Shown in pieces: positions 32,001 to 44,000 of a DNA stretch of 64,000 bases. The stretch is from Siphonodentalium dalli (lineage: Eukaryota; Mollusca; Scaphopoda; Gadilida; Siphonodentaliidae): contig CP136067.1 of the NCBI GenBank assembly GCA_032622095.1, forward strand, positions 1,056,001 to 1,120,000, in the 5' to 3' direction. The stretch's first letter is position 1; every line of letters starts with the position of its first letter. Under the pieces are notes generated by a model. That model worked only from the letters and a program-made list of their open reading frames with translations, had not been told where the DNA came from and did no database searches. Made by a program: the position numbers and the translations under genes.

Positions 32001-35000
32001 CCATCCTAGTTTTCTCATCTCTGGCTCGCACCATGTGAACATCCAGGATATTCGCAGGGATAATCACATCTGCTTCTTCATCAGAATGTAACTCTTCGTC
32101 GCTTACCATTCTAGCAAAAGATGATAATGATTCTTTAACTTCAAGATCTCGGGAATCGAGACGGGGAGGATCCCTCTGCGTCACAGACTTGGGAGGCATT
32201 TCTTCTGAGGGCGATAATGGAACCTCAAAATCTCGGGAATCAAGACGGGGAGGATCTCTCTGTGCCAAAGAAGTTCGTAAGACTTTAATGTTGCTAGCCA
32301 CCTCTTCCCTATCTAAATCCATTGGACTGCCCCTTGCTCTCTCACACCCATGTGTCGAGTCCGTGGTTATCGTCCCCGATTGGGTGTCCATGGCAGCCTT
32401 GTTGGTTGCCATCTTCTGTGGAGAATCACTTTCGGATGAGAGGCGGATACCTTTAACCGGTGTTTCATGGCAAGTGGGTTTCAATGTGGGCGATTCGATG
32501 GAATTACCACAATGCCCAACTGAGGGGTAATGCTTTTCCAAACTGGAAATCTGTTTGTAGAGCAACAGTATTTTGGAATGTATGTCCCTCCACTCTTGTT
32601 CTTTCTTATTCCTTAGTCGAAGCTTTTGCTTGATGTTGTTCCTTTTATTCTTGACTTCCTGATAATCCATGTGTTGGTCAATTTTACCTCTAATCTCCCA
32701 GTAAATGTCTTCAAACTCCAGGTCATTCTCTAACAATTCCCCTTGACCTTTCGACTTCTCACGCTGTAGTTCGCGCCTGGTGAGTTCTATGTTAATTCCA
32801 CACAAGCCCCTATCAACATAGTCTTGAATTAACGTCTGCGCTTTGACTGCAAGTCTGTCTGACTCGTGTTCCTCATCTCGATACCGCTCGCTCTCATCTC
32901 CATACAGGATGTTGCTTATTTCGTCCAATATTTCTAGTTTCAATTTCCCATTTTCTAAATATTCATCACGCTTTTTTTTTATTGATTTTATACTTTCTCT
33001 TATAACTCTGTGACGCAATTCCAAATTTTCTAGATCTTCTTCACATGAGTTTATCTGGTTTTTCCTTCCATATCTCGATTTCTTGTTCTCCTGTTCGAGA
33101 ACTGGTTTATTATTTGAACGTCTTTTGTCTTCTCTCCGTGGTGGGTCGCTTGTTAGTGGTACATTCACTGTTTGGCCGTCATCATGTAGCGTCTTTTTGC
33201 CAGGAGGTTGTTCAAATACAGGTGGGTCTGGCATGTGCACAGCCTTGGCCATGGGCTGCTGATGACACCCTGTCGAATACTCCGGATTGTACCGGGGGTT
33301 GATGGGATATGGCACACCTGGTGAACAATAACCTGGGGGTCGAGCTGGCCATGAGCTAGACTCGGCTGATGAGCTACATAAGCTCGACGATGAGCTCCAT
33401 GAATATGGATGTGGGTTAACGCCATACATGGGAGTTTGACCTGGTAGGTTGTGACCTCGATTAGTACTGGACATCTCAATTGAACCCGAACCTAAATAAA
33501 TCAGGCGTAACCGGCTTATCAATTAATTTATTCCAGTCTGACCAATCAAGCGTCACGGTATGTAAATACCCAATTCCAAGCGTTTCAGAGTATGATTGGC
33601 AAATCAATTGATTAGTGCACTAGCAATAGTGCAATACTACAAGTGATTTGCCCTCTAAACTTCTGAAAACTTTGTAGGTACTTTTAATTTATTTATATCC
33701 ATTTAAATCAATACACAAAGGAAAAAAAACAATTGAATATTCCGACAAGCAATCTGAGCAGCTATCCTATGAATAAATAATATATAATGCAATTTCAACA
33801 GGAATGATTGAACACAAACCGAGGTTCCAAAAAATCATTCCCAGCAAATCTGCATCAGGAAAATACACAACACGGCTCAGAAAACTTAAGCAATATTCCT
33901 AGGAGAACAAAAATAATGGAAATAAATAAACCTATTCTGATACACTAAACATGGAAATTCTTACACAGAGAATACATAACTTATACTATTTAATACCAAG
34001 CAATTAATTTAATACTGTGCAAATGTGTATCAGAAATTCACAAAAATTAATACATATACATCAGGGTCTCCAAAGTAACTTTAACTTGTACAGAGAACCT
34101 GATCACAGTGACAAAAATATATGAAACAAAAAACCAATTACATTTAGGTTAATCAGCTCTAAAAGTAAACATAACTTATATTGGCAAGCTGATTGCAAAA
34201 CTACTGGTAGATAAATTGAATCGATGTGTATCAATTTAACTACAAGATATAGGCTGGCTTAATCCAGTCCGTTTCTTATGAAAAGAGTACTCTCCCTGGA
34301 AGAACGGCTGGATTATGTAAGAAATTAAGGTATTGAACGGTTATGCCCGCATCAATTTCTAAATTTGAAGTTGATCATTGAATGAACAAGAAATATAGGT
34401 ATTATGTATAACTGGCAAACTATATGTAGTATAGACAACTATATATTATTCTTGCAGGATTCTAAGTCATTTTTGAAGGATTCTGTTAAGAACACAATGA
34501 AATATGTATTCAGTCAGCGAGTTATGGAAATATAGAACTTAATAGAAGAAGTTGTATATATGGGAATTATGAACCAATTCAGAAATATATGGAAAATGCC
34601 TACTCAGAATACTACAAAAATATAATTTTATCTGATAGGCTACACACAAATAATTAATTCATTCATCAAAAATAACCACATACAAAATACTAATGAAAAA
34701 CTAATCACAATGACATGAAAATATATAAATAAATACGAAACTACAATAAATTATTACCCAACTTTGAATTAAACGAGAAAACTCGCTTTAATTTATCAAA
34801 AGATCTGACTCAAATGTCAAAAGATGTGGAACTCTAAGTTGAGCTGACAGAGCTGTGTCTTATAATTGTGAAATGTCCATTATGAAATCTGACATTTGAC
34901 ATCAGCTGGAACAAGTAGTTTCATACTGATTTTACAAGAATTTCCTTTCAGTTCAGTACTGGTTGAGCAGGTTTAATTGATATATATATATACTGGAAGC

Positions 35001-38000
35001 TGTTCAATTTAGTATATGAGCTGTTGAAGTTGATCGAATTACTGTCCAATTTTAACTCTGGATATGTTGATATCTGCATAAGGATGAACATGTAATTTTC
35101 AGGCTGCTTGGTTATCCATATTCAAATTAAACGAGTGGCTCGCGTTAATCTATTAAAGGTCAAGAGCATGAAAATCATGTTGAGTCAACATTGAGAAATG
35201 TTGATGTCCAATTTAAACTCAGATATCTGACATCAAGTTGAACAAGATATTTCAGGCTGCTTTCAAAGTTTGTCAAGAATTTTATTTCAGTTGAATCGTG
35301 GTTGAGCTGATATCATGAAAATTGTCCAATTTGTTGGGAACTGCCAAATGTTATATTTTTGTGGTGAATGTCGGTTTTGGAGAACTTGGCTTATGTTAAC
35401 TTTCATGTCTGTACGAACAGAGACCAACTGCGTCAATGTAAACAGAACAGCTACAGTGTGTCAGTATGCCGTAATTCGTGACCCAGTGTTGTGACTAGAG
35501 TGGACAAAGCGGACTGCTCATGGAGTTCTACTCAGCACGCAATGTGTGTGAACTGTGACGCGGTCGGCTGACCAGGAGAACAATAACAATTAGACTCGGC
35601 TATCGATCACCGTCGGATGCGGACGTATTTATATCAACACAGTTCCATCATGGAGACACCAAAAGACATTGACGGTGATATTGTTACCATCTTATATATC
35701 TTCATACAATTAAACATCTCATTATTTTAAACACATCGCTGTCACTTCGGTACGTTTATCCCAAATGAATACAATTAGAACTTTGGTCCATCGCAGCTAG
35801 AAATCATTATAGGCAAAGTTCTAACAAATGGCGCTGCGAGCTTGCAATTCGTATTCTGCGTAATATTTGCTCGGTTTGTAGTTGGGGTAAATGGACATCG
35901 GTAGTATTCGATGGTGACAAGCAATTTCCACGAAATATATTGGGAAATAATGATGAAATTTCTTATTTTTTCGATTTTCTGGTGTTTGAAAATTTTTACT
36001 GAAGAAATTGTATGTTTTGGTGGTCTTTTTATCTTCTGAATATTCTTCTTGAAATTATTGCTGACTTTGTGAAATGCCGAGCGTGATGAATATTCTGAAT
36101 TTCTGAAAATAGATTTTATTGAGTCTGTGGTTGCATATATATTTGCAATATTTATTCAGTCATTATATATTTTCGACTGAAAAGTACCCGGATGCAAATT
36201 GTTCTTCGAATGTATCGATACACGCGGTCAGTTGGAATAGTGTTGAGATTGATTGTGCTGTTGGAATCCGTTTGCTAACATTGTAATGATTATGCAGTCT
36301 TACAAAAGTGACAGGTGTTTCGAGTTTTGAGATGCTGTTAATTGTCGTTTAGAACGACCCGGATGTGTATTTATTTCAGGTGATTAGGTCCGAGAAACGA
36401 CATTTGATACGTTTGCAATCGAAAGTTTATAAATTGTGAGGGGTGTGGGTGTAGGACAGAGGTTTATTTTTGACGTGAAAAGCATTTCACGGGGTACCGA
36501 CGTTGTCAATTTATGAAACTTTGGTTTGATACAGTACGGATAATTTTGTCGTCGCCTAATTAGGGGAAATATTTGTTCGATTTAGTGATTGGTGCTCGTG
36601 TTATGAACAGTAATTTGTTTGCTAACGTTTATGGCCAAAATGTCATTATTTTGGTGAAGTAAAGGACTATTGTTGATTTGAAAATATAACCAATTTGGGG
36701 TAATGCTTGTACCGCTACAGAGTGTTTCAGGGTACGGTTTTGTTGGTATACTTACAAACGCGAAGTGTTACTTACAGGTGATTTGCGGAGTTTATAATCA
36801 CTGTTAAATTGGCTATATTGTCTGGCCAAACTGTCAGAATTTTGGTGAAGCGATTGTCTTTTGTTGATTTGTTAATATAGCCAATTTGGAGTAATGCTTG
36901 TACCGCTGTGGGGTGTTTCAGTGTACAGTTTTGTTGGGAATGACAAACGCGAAGTGTTACTTACCGTCGAATATAGGTAATGCTTGTACTGCTGTGGAAT
37001 GTTTCAGGGTACAGTTTTGTTTGTATACCTACAAACACGAAGTGTTACTTACAGTCGATTTGTGTAGTTTATATATAGTCACTGTTAAATTGGTTATAGT
37101 TCAAATTTATCAATTAGTGGTAGATACTTGTGTCAGCAAACATATAGGTTCATATCAAGTTATACAGACACTCGATCGTGTTGTAATTTGTGATTTATTC
37201 ACTGGAAATTACGGTTGAGTTTTCTTTCGGAGGAAATATTGATTTTCAGAGAAAAAACGTGTCAATAGACTTTGCGTAATGGCTGAGCCATTTCAGTCTG
37301 TTCAGCATGGGAGTAATTGTCAAAACACCGAATTATTGGCACATGTCAGTGGCTTGGACCACGTGACCACGCGGATTCCACAAATGCAGAAGGAAACGCG
37401 TGATTTGAGGCAGGATTCGTTGAACAATTGTTTCTTTTCTGGTCCCGTTAAACGGGATGGTAGGGAGAGTTTGGTAAATAAAGATCCCTCCGCGTGGAGT
37501 CGTTTAGAACCGACCCAAAGTAATCTTGTTCGAGGCGCCCCTAGATCAAAAATACCAGTGGGCTATTGCACAAACGAGAGAGGGAATGCCAAACTAATCA
37601 TGGCCACAAATGCCCCCATGGGGGAGCCACATTATGAGTCTCGTCCAAACAAAGACGTTAAACTTCACGAACCCCAATCTAAACCCATGGACCTGTCTGG
37701 AGTACATCCAATGGGCCAATCCACCCCTTTGAAGTCAAGTGGAGTGTTCAAACCCGAGGAATTGGTTATGGAGGGGAATAGGGGTAGGACTGAGGATGGA
37801 TTGGATGACTCTAGATTTTCCTGCAGGTCAGTGGTATCATGTTCATCGGGGGTATCGAGGTCATCGGGGCGGTCGAGTTCATCGACCGTGCCGAGGTCAA
37901 CGGATGCATCACATTCATCGGTTGCATCAAGGTCGTCTGGGTCATCAAGGTCGTCGGGGAAACATAAGTCTCTTAAATCACGGGCCGCCCGAAATTCATT

Positions 38001-41000
38001 GGTTGTCACCAAGGTTGACAATAATTCACCCAAACGTCACAAGGTTAATTCGTCGAGGGATTCTATTTCGTCAAGGGTATCATCGGAACTTGACTCTTCG
38101 GGGACTTTTACTTGCTCCACGTTTAGTTCAAGAAATGACTCAACAGTCTCGGAGAGCGAGGGGCTGGGTGACATTATGGTTAAGGAATTTTCGGGGGTAG
38201 TTGATAACCCGGCACATCAGCAAGGGGCTTGGGCTGGTTCAACCGAGCTGAGCTCTGAGAAGATGCATGTAATGAATGACCCCATCGTTATTCAGCAAAG
38301 ACCGGGAATCCTACATAACAGTAAAACTCGACAACCACATTCCATACATACCGCATTGCCAGATACCACAAGTCAGCATGACTCTACAAATCCGCACAGG
38401 CAGAAGTGTTTGCGAGGGGATTGGGCTGGTTCAGCCGGGCTAAACCTCGAACAAACACCTGCCAACATATATGAGAATACAGTTCCATTTGATAACACTC
38501 AGCAACACAGACAGGAATGGTTGCGAGGGACTGGGGCTGGTTCATCCGGGCTAAGTCTCGAACAAACACCTGTCAACATATACAATAATACCACGCTTCC
38601 AATCGATTCCACAAATCTGCACAGACAGGGTTTGCGAGGGACTGGGGCTGGTTCATCCGGGCTAAGTCTCGAACAAACACCTGCCAACATATATAATAAT
38701 ACCACAGTTCCAATCGATTCCACAAATCTGCACAGACAGGGTTTGCGAGGGACTGGGGCTGGTTCATCCGGGCTAAGTCTCGAACAAACACCTGCCAACA
38801 TATATAATAATACCACAGTTCCAATCGATTCAACAAATCAACACAGGCAGGAATGTTTGCGAGGGACTTGGGCTGGTCCACCCGGGCTGAGCCCCAAGCA
38901 GACATCTGCCAACATCTTTGAAAACCCGACACTCTCACATGACTCCACTGTTCTGCACAGACATGAATGTTTGCGAGGGACTTGGGCTGGTCCACCCGGG
39001 CTGAGCCCCAAGCAGACACCTGCCAACTATTCATCGATTCAATTTAACGACACCGTTCCGCACAGTGGGGAGCCTTCGCATAGGGCTTGGACTGGTCAGC
39101 CCGATCTTCGCCCCGAGGGTAGGCCTCCCAACACATACGACACCACGGTACCATTGGGGGAATATGACGAAATTAGCCGACGAATAAAGAGATTGACAAG
39201 TACAAAGAGCAGTCGTCGAGGAGATAGCACTGCTGGTTCTAGCAGCAGTGGTAGCTCATCGTCGTTGCCGGTTCGTGACCAAGGTGGTGATCGCTTAGAT
39301 TCGCGGGAACGGAAGGGTCGTAGTTATGGGTCATATGTGGGTAAGAAAGGCAGAAGGCCCCAATGCATTCTGATGTATGACGGTGGTGGCAATTTTGTGG
39401 CTTTTCGGGATAAAATCATGGCTTTTGTCAATGCGGAACGTATGGATGTTTTGGAAAGACGAGACACACTTTGTTGGGCTTTGGAGGGGAAGGCCTCTGA
39501 CTATTTCTCCATGATGAAAAAACAAAACCCAGAGGGGGGTTTCGAGTGGATGATGGGGAAATTGGCCAGCCGATTTGGGGGAACATTGCCAACTTTTGAC
39601 AATTTCTACAATGCATGCCAGGAACCCCAAGAGTCCCTTGGTGATTGGGCTGATCGACTACAAGATATGGGGGGCAAGGTCTTTGAGGGGATGGCAACCA
39701 AATTGTTGGAGGGTCATCTGGCGTCGAGGTTTTGCCATGGATTGTGGGATAGAGAGGCAGCCAGTTTCCATCAGTGCATTAGGCATGAGTCGTTGGAGAA
39801 AGCCATGAGTAGTGTTCAGTACATGTTGTCCAACCGGGGTGAGGGAAATGGGAAAAAGAGAGAGGCCCGGCAAGTCTCACTCGGAATGCCGACCGTGTCT
39901 CTTCCCCGGGAGGAAGATGACAGAACCGCAAGCCTCCAGGGGGGTATGGACACGTTTAAGTCGAGTATGTCACACATTATGTCCCATTTGACAACTGAAA
40001 TGGGTCGACTGTCATCATTAGTAATGAAATTAAAAGATTTGTCTAATGTTCGCTGTTTTGGATGTCAGGGTTTTGGCCACAAAATGGCACACTGTCCAGC
40101 CCAAGAGTTGTCAGTTGGGGACGAGAGCATTCCCACTGAGGGATGTGAAATAATCAGGGGTGAGGAATATGTTCCATTGGAAACTGATACGATTGGGAAT
40201 GGGAATAGTAACTTTGGGCCCCCGGGCTGTAGTAAGTCTTCAACTCTAATTGATGAACAAATGGGGACACCTGTTGGGCCTATCTCGAGCGGTTCTGGTT
40301 CTGCCGGAATAGTTCGGGATATGTCAAAGCTATCTCAAACTTCTTCGCCTACAAATGGCCAGCATCATGTCGGCCCTATCTCGAGTGGTTCTGGCTCTGC
40401 CGGAATAGCAAGAGATACGGCAAAGCTAGTTCAAACTTCTAACCCAGCTATCTCTACTCTTGTCTCAGTTTTTTCTGGCATTCCCATAATAGTTGAAGAC
40501 GAATATTTTGTTGAACTTCAACCAGTTAATGGAGTTATTGGACCATCTGTCTCGAGTCTGTCTAAGACGCCCGGATTAAGTGGAGACAAGACCATTACAT
40601 CTCAAGGGGAGGAGGGAGTAGGACCTGGACTGGCTCGCCCGGTTAAGGGCCTACTCTTGGATCCATTGGCACGGACAGATATGTCAGACGCACAATCAGA
40701 GACACTGTTGCAGGGACCGACAACCTTATCCGGCAAAGAATGGCCAGGTGGAGATAGAGGCAATCTGAGAGACGCCCAGATACCTCTTCTCACACTATTC
40801 GACTCGTTGGCATCCGAGGAGGGTGAGACCGTTTCGCCTCAAGGGGAGGATGAAGAAGTGGGACCTGGACTGGCTCGCCCGGTTAAGGGCCTACTCTCTG
40901 AATCCGAACCAGGACCAAGAGAACGGGAGGAAGAAGTAGGACCTGGACTGGTTCGCCCGGTTAAGGGCCTACTTTCCGACTCCGCACTGGCAGATACGAA

Positions 41001-44000
41001 CACCAATCGTGATAAGAAACAAACTGGCTCGCCCGATGTTCGCCCTGAGGAAGTTCCGTCCGACATCTACACATACGCAACGGTTTATGACGATACCACT
41101 GTTCTGCTTAGTGAGAAACAGTGGCAAAGGTTTTTGGTTTGCTCGTCCGGTTTTCGCACCAAGTCTTCTGGTGGTTGCTCAGACTTTGAATCAGTTCAGT
41201 TGTTTGAGGAACCTGGTTCAGGTATGGATGGGACGGAAAATGGGGATTGTGAATTTGGGTCCCCGGGCTGTACCAGGTACCAGTTGTTTAAGGAAACCGG
41301 TTCATCAGATATGGATGGGACGGGAAATGAGGATTGTGAATTTGGGTCCCCGGGCCATAGCAAGCCAGTAAATTTAGGCAAACCGGTCAGACCGAAGAGG
41401 TCATGTGATAGAAAACCTGTAAGACCAATGCGTTTGTGTGATAAATCATTACATGAGTCGGGCTGTTCGGGAAATGTGAAGCCTGTCACGGGGCAAAATG
41501 TAAAATGTCTTATGAAACCAGTCTATGAGAAATACCCGAGTGGGGATATCTGCGATGACGCCGTTCGAGATCAAACAATGACAGCTGATTTTCAGCTAGG
41601 CTTTGATCGAAGGGAGAGGGAGACGGCAAGCAAATATCCCTTTGAACATATACAGATAAGTTGCACTGATGCTAAAATATCCCCCAGTCAGCCTCGGAGT
41701 GAAATACTTGACCATTCCTTGACGGCTGATGGGAAAGCTAGCAACTCAAATGTAATTATCACAGAGAATTGTCAGAACATTGAAACTTCTTTACGTGCAC
41801 TTCTGCTTCCTTCAGTTGGGGGGAAGATGGGACCAGAGGTTGTACCAGAGTCGTCCTGTAGTTTGGAAGTTGTGAATGTTGTTGACAATATGACAAATGA
41901 TTCTACCGATAACACGAAATTGGACTGTCTACAGAATATGGCGGTTATGTCAGGATTGTGGTATCTCCAAAGTTTTTCTTTGTATATCACTGGTGGCGAA
42001 TTTTGGTCCCAGATTGTGGCATGGTTGGCTTGCAGTTTGTTTATATCTGGGCAATCGCCTGTATATTTCGTGAATATTCGGTGGGTATGGGATCCAGGTG
42101 GCATGTACTTGGTTAGATGTTAGGAAGCTCGGAGTTTGAGGTTGATTCATGAATTAAGTTTGATTCCCATAAATTCCGGAAGTGCATGAACCATTATGAA
42201 CACCCCGATGGTTAGCAGAAAATATGGAACGCCATATAATCTTTTAACTATGTGTGAATGGTGACACTACTGTGATGCTTCCAAGCACTGTAATGTAATA
42301 TAGTTATGCAGGAGCGCATGAACCATAATGAACACCAGGGTGGTTAATGGAAATTGATGGAATTCCATATCATCTAAGATGGTCTGAATGGTGATGCTCG
42401 TGTGAGACTTTTAACCTTTTTTTCTGTGATTATTGTGTAAGAGCTCACGAGCCTGAACTTAGAAGTGATGGGAGTCGAATGGTTATGCGATAAGTTGGAA
42501 CTGGTCTGGTTAGTCTGGATAAGGGCCAGCTTATAATTGACAACAAGTACTGGAAACAATATCGGAGAGGAGCTGGGACCTGTTCTAGTTCAGCTGGATA
42601 AGGGCCTACTCTCTGAATCCGAAACAGTACGGACAAGAGAAATGAGGAGGTTGGACCTGGACTGGTTCGCCCGGTTAAGGGCCAATCTCATATCAATGTA
42701 CCACATGCGGTAGCCTAATGTTGTATAACCCCAACACTCCCAATGACAACTAGACATAAGCTCAAATCTTAATTTTATATTGTGAATGAGACAAACAATG
42801 TATAGGGATAACAGAAGTCCCAGAAAATGAATTCTGTCGATATAATTGTAACAGGTCACCGATATTAATTGAATCGGTACTGGGAAATATACTAATTATT
42901 GATTGAGTTCACTCTACTGGGCATGTATATTTCTGACAATGTATGGAACATCATTGGGATGTAATACACTCTATCTGTTCTAGTTTTCTCACTGTTTTCA
43001 TTGTAGGTGTGCAGATTGAAGTTGGTCTCTCCAATATACATGCTCGGTCCTTCAAAATGGAATGGGGAGGAGTGTGGTGAATGTCGGTTTTGGAGAACTT
43101 GGCTTATGTTAACTTTCATGTCTGTACGAACAGAGACCAACTGCGTCAATGTAAACAGAACAGCTACAGTGTGTCAGTATGCCGTAATTCGTGACCCAGT
43201 GTTGTGACTAGAGTGGACAAAGCGGACTGCTCATGGAGTTCTACTCAGCACGCAATGTGTGTGAACTGTGACGCGGTCGGCTGATCAGGAGAACAATAAC
43301 AATTAGACTCGGCTATCGATCACCGTCGGATGCGGACGTATTTATATCAACACAGTTCCATCATGGAGACACCAAAAGACATTGACGGTGATATTGTTAC
43401 CATCTTATATATCTTCATACAATTAAACATCTCATTATTTTAAACACATCGCTGTCACTTCGGTACGTTTATCCCAAATGAATACAATTAGAACTTTGGT
43501 CCATCGCAGCTAGAAATCATTATAGGCAAAGTTCTAACATTTTCAACACTGGTGTTTCACTGGTATGACATCTAAATTGGTATGATGGGTGGAACAGAAC
43601 TATTTAGTTGGTTGTAACGTGTATTCATGTTGACTATTGATGAGTTGTGGCATGTTCAAATCAGTTGGCAGATTGAACTACATTGTGATTGACCTTTTGT
43701 GTAAAAATTAGGTAAGTTTATCTGACCGTAATTCTGTTGACACTGGGCAGCGAAGTTGTTCAAACCCCTTCCTCTCTCCCCTGTCTTCAAAAACTGGCCA
43801 GCTAGCTGTGGTGAAGAATTGCTGTCCGGACACTGTACTTTACGCGTGGTCTATTTTTAGACCACCGCGCTGGATTTTGAAGAAAACGGCAGCACAAATG
43901 TCGAATTTACACATTTCAACATGTTAAAAACAATATAAATCAGTCAAATCATGAACTATATCTGTTTTTATTCATGATTTAAACTCGGTTGATCGTCGAA

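Larger units (their letters stand above)
35356..43543 (+). mobile_element. Inner LTR retrotransposon, + strand, Gag-only (TR-GAG-like)
   Basis: LTRs 35360-35826 and 43073-43539, both 467 bp, TG...CA, one difference noticed. They are flanked by TTTT on both sides (35356-35359, 43540-43543), a plausible 4-bp TSD. PBS candidate TGGCGCTGCGAGC (35829-35841) resembles the complement of a tRNA-Ser 3' end. The polypurine tract GGAATGGGGAGGAG (43059-43072) abuts the 3' LTR. The only large ORF is a Gag-type protein; no pol genes are present in 8.2 kb. The near-identical LTRs show it is much younger than the outer element it interrupts. Confidence 0.88.

Noticed and set aside
31232-32530. + strand ORFs of 113-130 codons opposite the 1048-residue ORF
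   Set aside because: Shadow frames of the - strand gene; they mirror its QRDPPRLDSRDFEV repeats.
36898-37218. 106-codon ORF before the Gag-like start
   Set aside because: Built from leader tandem units; a stop separates it from the Gag-like frame.
38384-39034. Antisense ORFs of 61-153 codons opposite the Gag-like ORF
   Set aside because: They follow the seven in-frame repeats of the sense protein and have no independent features.
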